From contig BLJB01000179.1 of assembly GCA_013423325.1 (NCBI GenBank), positions 1 through 62,648 of the forward strand: a DNA stretch of 62,648 nucleotides, written 5' to 3'. The translations under genes and the position numbers were made by a program. The DNA is from Usnea hakonensis (Eukaryota; Ascomycota; Lecanoromycetes; Lecanorales; Parmeliaceae). Below, piece by piece: positions 54,873 to 62,648 of this stretch. Position 1 is the stretch's first letter. Each line of letters starts with the position of its first letter. A model generated the notes under the pieces. The model ran no database searches and was not told where the DNA came from. It was given only the letters and a program-made list of their open reading frames with translations.

Positions 54873-56642
54873 TTAAAATTCAATTTTTCCCTGCTTCATC
54901 CTCATTCGCTTCCCCCACACTTGCAACGGCAGCACGAACATCAACACCGCCGCCGCCACTACCGCCGCCTCGATCCCCAAACTCTTCGCCGTCCCCTCCG
55001 CGGCCGCCCACTCAATTTCAAAATAGGTGATGACAAAGCCGCCCACGGTCCTCCCAGCATTGATCCACGCCGACACCTCCCCCGGAGCCTCGGGGTACGA
55101 GTCAAGCACGTAGGCATTGATAGCAGTGGTGACGATCATAACACTGAAGACGAAAAGGCCCATGCTAACCGCAATCGCCATGTAGTGCCATACCCGCTGT
55201 AGGCCGTAGCCGACGAGCACGATGCCGATTATCATGATGGGGGTGGCGAAGTAGATTGGGAGTAGGCGGGATTCTGGCTCGAAGCGGCCGCTGCGACGGG
55301 TATAAACGGTGCCGGCAAGGTCATGAACCCAGTGACCGGCGATTTCGGCGAGAATCGTTGCAACGATGGGGGCGAAGTAGAAGAGGCCTGGCATGCAGTT
55401 AGCTTTGAGTTGGTGCGGTATCCTGAGTACGGGGAGGGTACCGAGGTCTTTGTCGTTGAAGGCGTAGAGTTCAGGGTTGCTTAGGAAGACAGAGATTTGG
55501 GTATTCAGGCCTATGACCCAGGCGAAGGTGAAGACGTAGTAGAGGAAGCTGAGGAGTAGAGGGATCTTGATAACAGCGATAAATGGACGAAGCAATGCAC
55601 GCCCAAAAGACGACCTTCGATGTCGAGTCTTCCATTGTTCGACACCGACGAGGCGCAGCATCCTTGATCGTCGCTCGGGTTGCTGATTACTCGAGATCTG
55701 ACGATCGTAGAACGTCTCGTCGACGAAGGCGAAGACCAGGAGCCAGCATGTCGCCGAAGCTATGGATACGAGGTAGAAGACCCATCGCCAAGTACTTTTC
55801 CATACGATAAACGAAGCGCAGAATGGACCGAGATAGGGAGAGAGGACGATAAAGCCGGACCATATATTAATTTTCCGACTTTGTCGGTCAGCAAGTATTC
55901 AATTGAACCATTGAAGATGGATTTACGGATGTTCGTGAAAGAAAAAAACATCATTGATAAACATCAAGCCGCCCTGTCGTCCTGTAAGCCTCACATTTGA
56001 CGTAACGAATAGAAAGAGTGCGAACAGCTTGTCCAACGGTAGAGAAGAATCCATTTACGATACGTGCCGCCATGAATGAATCAAACGTGATAGCGGCACC
56101 ACACCATGCCGCTGTGGGGACGGCAATAGTCAAGGACCAGAACAACACCGGCGCTCGTCCAAAATAGGTCGAAAACATGACGACCACGATTCCCCCAGCT
56201 CCGAGCATGAATAAGTTGCCGACCAATGAGTGATTGACAGCCGTCTGCGGGATATCCCATTGACCATGCGGCCTACGCAACAAAATGCATCAACAACCAG
56301 ATCCAATCCCAAAGAGTCACGCAACCGATGACAGACAGACAGCACTCACAGCAGATTCGACTGCACAACGGAGGTTACCGCGCCCATGGAGCTGCCAAAA
56401 TCTGCCAAGAACGCCGTCGCCGACACGACCAAGAGGATAGCCGTCTTCTTTGATTGGCTCCAGTTCAGAGGGTCATTGCCATCGCTGCTCGGCTGCGGGC
56501 TGAGTACTGTGTGCCCGTCGTGGGTCGTCTTCAGCACTCCAGGTTGACGAGAGCCGGATTCGGTATGATTGCTGTCGCCAGGAAAGGTCTCGCTGTCTTT
56601 GGTTTGGATGCCTTTCTCGTGATCTAGATTTGTAGCCATCAT
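54873..56642 (-). CDS. MFS transporter, DHA1-like (drug:H+ antiporter type)
   Basis: Five exons at about 56642-56350, 56272-56026, 55973-55927, 55878-55442 and 55388-54873. The cytosolic N-terminus ends with NDPLNWSQSKKTAILLVV, the usual D-P-x-N-W-S entry to helix 1 of fungal DHA1 proteins. Other marks are LVGNLFMLGAGGIVVVM, STYFGRAPVLFWS (loop 2-3), GGLMFINDVFFFHEHP|RKINIWSGFIVLSPYLGPF across the third intron, and DETFYDRQIS in the central loop. A short 47-nt exon carries the HEHP segment, so an apparent frameshift near 55930 is really an intron with donor GTAAAT and acceptor AAAG. Twelve helices are countable. Export of toxic or secreted metabolites is the family role. Confidence 0.85.
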
Positions 56643-57206
56643 GGGATGCGGACTGAAAGCGTGAAGGTGCAAGAATCGCGTGAGCATCCAGATAGAAAGG
56701 AGAGAGGGAGAGCTTGCAGCCAAACCCCCGCACGCCGCCTTGCCACGTTTTCATTACGTGAATTGCGAGATCTAACCTCCAGAGGTAATCAGCCGAAGGG
56801 TTTACCAGCGCCAATACAGCAATTGAAGCAGGCAAGGGGGAAGACGGTGCTATCCATGTACGTGGCGCAGGGTAGCGCAAGTTTCTAGCTCACGTTGCAG
56901 GAGCTTATGCAAGAGCTCGTTGATGGAGCATCGGCTACTTATGACGATCATTGGATGGTTGCTCCGCTTTTCACACGGCATTTGATTGCAAGATAAGACC
57001 CCGGTCCGGACTCAACTAGCTTCGTCATGATGTCATGGATCGGCACGTCTTCCCCCACGTTACCCGCGCGTTTCTTAAAGAAGTGCTCAATGAGAGGTTG
57101 TAATACTTGACAATAAGAGTTGGTAACATTACATTCGCTATTGTTCTGCGGCCAAATTTCAGTAGACGATGACTGGTTTTGTTCGTCACCGGCCGTCGTA
57201 CCCAGT
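56643..57206. other. Intergenic, no gene seen
   Basis: Upstream region of the DHA1 transporter and the 3' flank of the O-methyltransferase. No coding motif is found. Confidence 0.45.
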
Positions 57207-58626
57207 CTATTTCAACTTTGCCTCTATCACGGACTCGGATTTCGTTGCTGAGTACCAAACCTGCACCAACTTCAGTCCACTCGCGTCGAGAATGACTCTC
57301 CATTGGCTTTCCGTTCTTTCCATCCCAGCAAACAAACTCATCATCTGCACGTCCATCGCAGCGGCGCGGATCGGCGCTCCTGTCTCCGGCATAACGTAGT
57401 CATAGATCAGGAGAGTTGAGTGTTCCTTCTCCATCGCCTTGGCAGTATTGGAGAGGAACTCGATGCAGGGCTCGTCCGCCCAGTCGTGACATACGGTGCC
57501 GAAGTAGTAGATGCGGGAACCTAGGAAATGATGTCACAGTGAGCCAGTCATCGCAGCTTTCGAGTGTGCGTACATACCGACCACAGGTTGGGGAGCGAAA
57601 AAGTCGTGAATCATTGGTTCGATGTCAGGAAGCGGATTCTGTATGGATTCAATCGTTTCGCGCAGGTCCTGAAGGATGTAACGTCCACGAAGATCCTGGT
57701 GCTGCTCCTTGAAAAGGACCAAATCATGCCCGTGACTCGCTCCAATATCCACTATCAAGACGTCTTGCGGACCGGAACGCAGCTCGGTCTTGAATTTTTC
57801 TGTGATTGGAAAGATCTCGAACCATCTGGGCATTTCTTTGCGGCGTCCTGCCATGTAATTGTCAAAGTATTTTCGCTGCTCCGGATTTTTCTTCATCCAT
57901 TCAAATAGAGTTTGTTTCTCGGCATAGGCGAAGGCAGTCGCTTGTGGGGTCTGGGGGACGTGGGGCCCGGTACGTGCCAGAGACTCGACTATGCTAGCAG
58001 CGGCTGGCATGACAGTGTCGTAGCTGTACCAACCTCAGCAATCTCGCTCGAAAGTTCGCGCCGCGGGTCACAGACATGCACTTGACGCCATCCCCAAGCC
58101 CTCCTGATGCGAATTCGCGGGTGACACTGTTGGGCGAGTATTCGCAGAGACCAGACTCGTCGCAGATGCCCACAGCCGTCAGGACGCGCATTATGCGAAC
58201 TGTATACTGTTAGTAGACGTTCCTCTTCTCGCATCGAAGCGGCGGCACCGTCGCACCGACAAGGAGCTCATCGACTCTTGTGGAGTCGGCTATCTCTCGA
58301 GCGCAGATTGAAACGCCGTTCGTAGCATCCACAGCTTCGAAAAAGCCTAATTCGGCGGCTACACGGATGGCGATGTTGATGGGTGGCTATGATTGGCAAA
58401 GTCAGATTTGTCAATCAACACCATCTGCTATAAGATTATCGTGGAAATTGCTCACTTGATACAGCAATCGTTTGGCAGTTTCTAATGGCTTCTCGACAGC
58501 CAGTGTTAGTCTCTGGACACGTTGCAGCAGGGTCGCATGAGCCTCGGGGTCACACCCTCCAGCATCAGCCCGTACTGCAGCGGCGACATCGTCAATAATA
58601 TCATTAAGAGTACTTAGAGAAGACAT
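57207..58626 (-). CDS. SAM-dependent O-methyltransferase, intact
   Basis: Five exons, starting MSSLSTLNDIIDDVAAAVR at 58626. Exon 2 (PPINIAIRVAAELGFFEAVD to VDELLV) and exon 3 (YTVRIMRVLTAVGICDESG) make the dimerisation/winged-helix part. Exon 4 holds EKQTLFEWMKKNPEQRKYFD, GRRKEMPRWFEIFPI and the SAM loop VLIVDIGASHGHDL, then RYILQDL and HDFFAPQPVV. Exon 5 (after donor GTATGT) gives RIYYFGTVCHDWAD with the catalytic His-Asp, then LLIYDYVMPETGAP and DVQMMSLFAGMERTESQW. This is the plant-COMT-like group common in fungal secondary metabolism. It gives a template for the broken copy at 42.6-43.5 kb, with introns at matching places. No synthase gene is nearby. Confidence 0.88.
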
Positions 58627-59190
58627 TGGGTATAGTTGGTATCTCGAAATCAAACGAAGGGATCCAAGATTGACTCGCGAGAGGTTTGTATTTTATTTGT
58701 TGTTTACCGGCCTAGCTTGGTTACAGTCCACTGAACACGGAAGCAGGGAAAAGTTCACGATGGTTTGAGCAAAATCAGCTTTCGCTTAGCGACAAACTCA
58801 ACATCATTGAGGGACAGTACCGCCTACCTTATGCAAGCCACATGCACGACGGATCACTACTCCCAGGGTCATTGCAACCATCGCTCAAGCTAGAGATCCC
58901 TGCAGCAGCGCTCACCTCCACACGGGCTAGCAGGGTGTAGTTGTCTTTGCACCTAGCTTTACACGAACGGCGCCAACCATCGGACACCTTCTCGTGACAT
59001 CCGTCCAGGTGTTCCCGCGACTACGGTAAACCCTCGAATTGCCGCCAGCTTTCGATTTCATGTGCCTGAATTACGGACTTCGCGGGCCTGTTTGTTTATA
59101 GAGGCCAAGATGGCCTTCTCTCATCTTGCCATATTTCCCACTTCTCTCTTCGCAAATTGGGGAATACATTGAAGTTACATTGCGGCTATC
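58627..59190. promoter_or_regulatory. Divergent promoter region of O-methyltransferase and PTH11-like gene 2
   Basis: A 564-bp interval between two genes transcribed away from each other. I see no defined motif beyond a pyrimidine-rich stretch just upstream of 59191. Confidence 0.45.
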
Positions 59191-60530
59191 ATGTCTTCCA
59201 CCAAAGGCTCGAATCAAGGTATCATATTGAATGCTGTCTCACTGATCTTCTGTGTCTTCGCCCTCATCGTCTACGGCATGCGTATGTACGCCGATGTCTT
59301 CATCCTCCGCTCCGCAAGACCGGACACCTACGTCGCCTCCTTCACCTTCGTTAGTGTCCCAGACTCTCCCCAATCACGCCTCGCAGCAAGGCTCTAACAG
59401 CCAACCTTAGCTCACAGCGATCACCAGCCAAGTCTTCACGACGCTATCCGTGTATCATGGCATGGGCCAGCACCTCCGAAACTTGCACCCCGTACAAATT
59501 ATGTACAGTCTCAAGTGGAGTTGGATGGCGCAGATCTTCCAACTATTCGCCAACACGACCGGTAAAGTCGCCGTCATGATGTATCTGACCATGTTTCATG
59601 GACCCATCCATGCCAAAGCGAATCTTGCATACCTGTGGACTCTCGGCTTGCTCCAAATCGCATCCGTCATCGTCTTGATAGCTTTCATCTTGACCCAATG
59701 CTCGCCGTTAGAGAAGTTATGGGAACAAGCAATCCCAGGTACTTGCAACGGTCGAGTTAGGAATCAGAACTTTGCCTTCTTTCAGGGCAGTAAGCGATGG
59801 ACCAACTAGATTCCGGGTAGAATAGCTTGTACTCATGCGGTTCAGGTCTCTCTGCCCTCACCGACATATGCCTCGCGGTGTACCCGATGATGCTGTTCTG
59901 GAATCTGCAAATTAAAACGGCAAAGAAGGTCCTGTTATGCGTGCTTTTCGGATTTGGTCTGCTGTGAGCTGGCCCTAACCCACGAATCGTTCTTGTGGTG
60001 AGAACTAAACAAATCCTTTTAGAGCGGCAGTGGCTTCTATCGTGAAAACAAGCAACCTCCACCGTATTGGAGATACCACGGACATCACACGTAAGGAAAG
60101 AAACCAACCCATCGACGTTTAGAAACTCATTCTGTCCTTCCAGACGACCTGGCCTACCTCATCACCTGGAATGCGTAGGACCCCACTCCCACCGCCTTAA
60201 ACCTTTTCCCACGGCTAAATACTCAGCAGGGCAGATATGTACATCGTCTTCATCGCGAGCTCAATTCCTACTCTTAGTCCTTGTTTCAAAAAATATGTCT
60301 CCAAGTCGACCACGTCAGAATATCACTACCGCAGTCGCAACCGCCGCAACACGCCCCTTAACGGCGACGACGGCACCAACCTGACGTTTGCACCTGTGCT
60401 TCCGGGCCGCACAAAGGCTTGCTCAAGCGCGGACGATAGCGCGGAGGAGAATTCGATTGTGAATGGGATTATGCTAACAACAAACGTCTATATTAGGAGG
60501 GACGAGGGGTTTGAGGGGATTGCGCTGTAG
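59191..60530 (+). CDS. Fungal rhodopsin-domain (PTH11-like) integral membrane protein 2
   Basis: Six exons, 59191-59349, 59411-59789, 59846-59963, 60023-60090, 60144-60174 and 60230-60530, total 1056 nt and 351 residues in frame; a 31-nt exon before the last is shared in size with the homologous gene at 43.8-45.1 kb. Helices are seen at ILNAVSLIFCVFALIVYGM, LTAITSQVFTTLSVYHGMG, QIFQLFANTTGKVAVMMYLT, LLQIASVIVLIAFILTQC, ALTDICLAVYPMMLFWNLQ, LLCVLFGFGLL|AAVASIVKT and ADMYIVFIASSIPTL. The C-terminal tail is hydrophilic. The usual W-x-x-x-E in the last helix is replaced by W-N-A-A-D, so it is a divergent member. It is a probable receptor-like membrane protein with an unknown ligand. Confidence 0.82.
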
Positions 60531-61064
60531 GGTCGACCGCATGGGCATCGCTTTTAGCCCTTTCTCCCTCTCGAAAAGGGTCCTTTACTTTATTCGTTAT
60601 CATTTAAACGCAGAGGGAAAGGATTTTTTAGGCACGCTCCGAAAAGCTCTGGCAGAATGGGTTCGGAAAAGGCTATGTCTTGGTGTAGCGATAATTTGCA
60701 ATTTTAAGGCCTTTTCCATGAGAATAGTTATTTCGCGTGGACGAGATTCTGCTTGACAGATCTAGAAGCATAAATCTCGCTATCTCCAGTCGGCCAAAAA
60801 GCAGACGGTCATGCGCCTTGGCGCTCACTAAATATCACCCCAGCAGTTCGGCCGAGGGTGGCTGGGTGGGCTTTCGAATGGTGGCGCTAAGCCCCTACGG
60901 CTTAGTAGTGGAATAAGCGTGATCACATATGTAGGCCAGGCCAAGCTAGCGCCAGAACAAAGTAATTCTGTATGTTTCATTCCTCACGAAAGCCTTCGCT
61001 ACCAGCCAATGTGACAACGCCATACCGGGTGTTCGAGGAGTTCCATCCGTGGTGCCCGCATCCG
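60531..61064. other. Convergent intergenic, no gene seen
   Basis: Shared 3' flank of the PTH11-like gene and the EST1-like gene. Short frames are not supported. Confidence 0.5.
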
Positions 61065-62648
61065 TCATGATGTTATCAGTTTGCGGATACCGGCGGTTGC
61101 TTGGATATTGAGCTCATTCATCACGTAGTCTGTAATCACGAAGGATCTCGTGTCTACGTCAAATCGTATCCATCGATTGGCCTGAACCGCACTGTCAGTC
61201 AAAACTGTCATTTGATCTCACGATGGTGTGACAAACTGATGCTATGCGATGGCCAAGCCATAAAATCCGTTCTATTCGAGGCGGGACCATAGAGGGCAGC
61301 TCAAGAGTTCGCTCGTCATCGTCGACCGTGATGTTCGTGAACCAAGTGGTGGGAAAGTACCATTGCGAGTATATCTGTCCACGAAGTGCGAAGTCCTCAG
61401 GCAGCGGTCGAGGTTTCTCTTTACCACCGTTCTCGTCGCTTGATTGTGGAAAGTCCTCGGCGAAAATGCTGGGAGTCGAGTGGAAATTCGCTGCCGCAGT
61501 GTTGAGAAAAAAGCAAATAGCATGCCAAGGGATGTCTCTTTCCATGGTTCTCCAGGTGATATCGTTTTCAAAAGACTTCCGGGCTTCTTGAGCAATGATG
61601 AGACTCTGGATGAAGACGAGGTATATGTGTACCAGAGGATGAGTATCCCTGTCCGTTCCGCGGTTCAACCATATTTCAAAGGTCTTTGAGGCAAGCCTAG
61701 AAGGTCGCGTGATAAAGACAGACGAGATTTCACAATCCAATGACATGAGTGTGTCAGAGTCCAACACGGTGTTTTCCTGAGGAGTGAACGGATATTCGAG
61801 TTGATGTGGATTACGAGGTTCGGATTTTGATGCTGTGTCCTTCATTATCTAAGCCTTCTCGTACGCAAGACGCAGCATCGGCTTTACCCCATGTTTCGGA
61901 TTATTATACTCGAATAGGGCGGCAATATTAGAGATCGCAGCGAACGCCCCAAGTTCCCTGAACCTCGCCGCAGCTTTGGTAACATACTCATCAAACAGAC
62001 CATCTCTCGCGAGCTCATCGACTATCGCATCGAACTTTTCGTCAGGACCCGGGCACTGGTTAGTGAAAAGAAGGGCATGAGCATGAATAAAAATCGTCTC
62101 CCACGATGTGTCCCTCGCGCGAAGAATTGGGTTGAACAGGGTCATGATGCTTTCTCTGGCCTTTTCAAATGGAGCAACACAAGTGAGTGACCGTGCATAC
62201 AACGAAAGCTGTTCCAAGGTGTAAGGACGTGCCAGAATCGCCAAATGGTGATACAGGCGCCCACCATTCGGACTCCTATCAGCTGCTTTCTGATACCAAA
62301 AACGGGAAGTGCTGCTCCACATTTCGCGGTCTTTGCGCTCGTTATACTCGATGGCCATTCGATATCTTCCGAGATCTCCTTATACCACAGTAAGCTAATC
62401 CGTTCTCTTGTCAGATACAAATATAATCCTACCGAGACACTCAATCCATGTATTCTGAAATTTAGACGCCGTTTCGTACAACAAAGCTATGAGAGAGTAG
62501 GCAATATAGATAAATGCCAACATGTATTCCAATGACTCCGGCAGTCTGTGTTGTAAGACTTCTAAAAGGGCATGAATTCCATGATGCCATAGTCGAGCGG
62601 GCATTGAATACTTGGTAGCCAATTCACTCAACGCCGGGCTTCCAGAGG
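61065..62648 (-). pseudogene. EST1/SMG-like TPR protein, right-edge partial, one in-frame TAG
   Basis: The gene enters from the right edge (LATKYSMPARLWHHGIHALL). After an intron (donor GTAGGA, about 62454-62402) it continues GDLGRYRMAIE, WYQKAADRSPNGGRLYHHLA, ILARPYTLEQLSLYARSL and PFEKARESIMTLFNP. TAG stands at 61851-61849 between RLAYEKA and IMKDTAS. The same frame then runs on for 200 codons with FITRPSRLASKTFEIWLNRG, PWHAICFFLN, PLPEDFALRGQIYSQWYFP and RIERILWLGHRIASV, and a last exon (61181-61065) reads ANRWIRFDVDTRSF. This is the 14-3-3-like/DNA-RNA-binding architecture of EST1, SMG5 and SMG7 (telomerase recruitment or nonsense-mediated decay). CAG to TAG would explain the stop. Confidence 0.75.

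Noticed and set aside
55760..55960. Apparent frameshift in the DHA1 transporter after HEHP
   Set aside because: An intron with donor GTAAAT, a TGCTGAC branch and an AAAG acceptor joins HEHP to RKINIWSGF in frame, exactly as in the family.

Overview
This is nuclear DNA of a filamentous ascomycete (Pezizomycotina). The evidence is short 45-70 bp spliceosomal introns with GTAAGT/GTGAGT-type donors and CTAAC/CTGAC branch points, and typical fungal families: Zn2Cys6 and Atf1-type bZIP regulators, PTH11-like membrane proteins, NACHT/NB-ARC proteins, a CarO-like microbial rhodopsin, a TDT-family transporter and O-methyltransferases. I cannot name the species. Gene density is low, intergenic stretches are long, and no gene cluster with a single pathway is evident.

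Layout. 0-9 kb: a broken Zn2Cys6 regulator, a truncated PD-(D/E)XK-like gene, a macro-domain gene with a lost splice acceptor, an intact allantoate-permease-type MFS transporter, an SDR remnant and a fragment resembling the C-terminus of NACHT proteins. 9-15 kb: a rearranged block holding a 5'-truncated peptide transporter joined to a frameshifted, end-less RIO1 kinase fragment, an unknown plus-strand coiled-coil ORF and a truncated Helitron. 16-25 kb: a Zn2Cys6 regulator with one in-frame stop, a tRNA-like unit between 49-bp direct repeats, an NB-ARC remnant, an intact five-exon rhodopsin, and decayed unknown and amidohydrolase genes. 25-37 kb: an intact Atf1-like bZIP gene, an intact fluffy-like Zn2Cys6 gene, a Cys-rich unknown, a sugar-transporter tail and an intact TDT transporter. 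38-43.5 kb: a dynamin fragment, a catalase without its N-terminal third, and a NACHT gene abutting a truncated O-methyltransferase. 43.8-62.6 kb: two PTH11-like receptors, a 37-bp minisatellite, a divergent pair of a coiled-coil gene and a catalytically dead kinase, two copies of an unknown F-box-like family, a CSC1/TMEM63 channel, a Ser/Thr-rich secreted-type protein, a DHA1 MFS transporter, an intact O-methyltransferase and an EST1/SMG-like gene with one nonsense codon that runs off the right edge.

The most striking general property is decay. About half of the recognisable genes are truncated, frameshifted, stop-interrupted or splice-broken, next to neighbours whose multi-exon frames close exactly. 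Intact genes: two MFS transporters, rhodopsin, bZIP, fluffy-like regulator, TDT transporter, both PTH11-like genes, pseudokinase, O-methyltransferase and probably the Ser/Thr-rich gene. This looks like an accessory, repeat-influenced chromosomal region. Exon boundaries were read by eye and are generally good to a base or two where the frame sum is stated.
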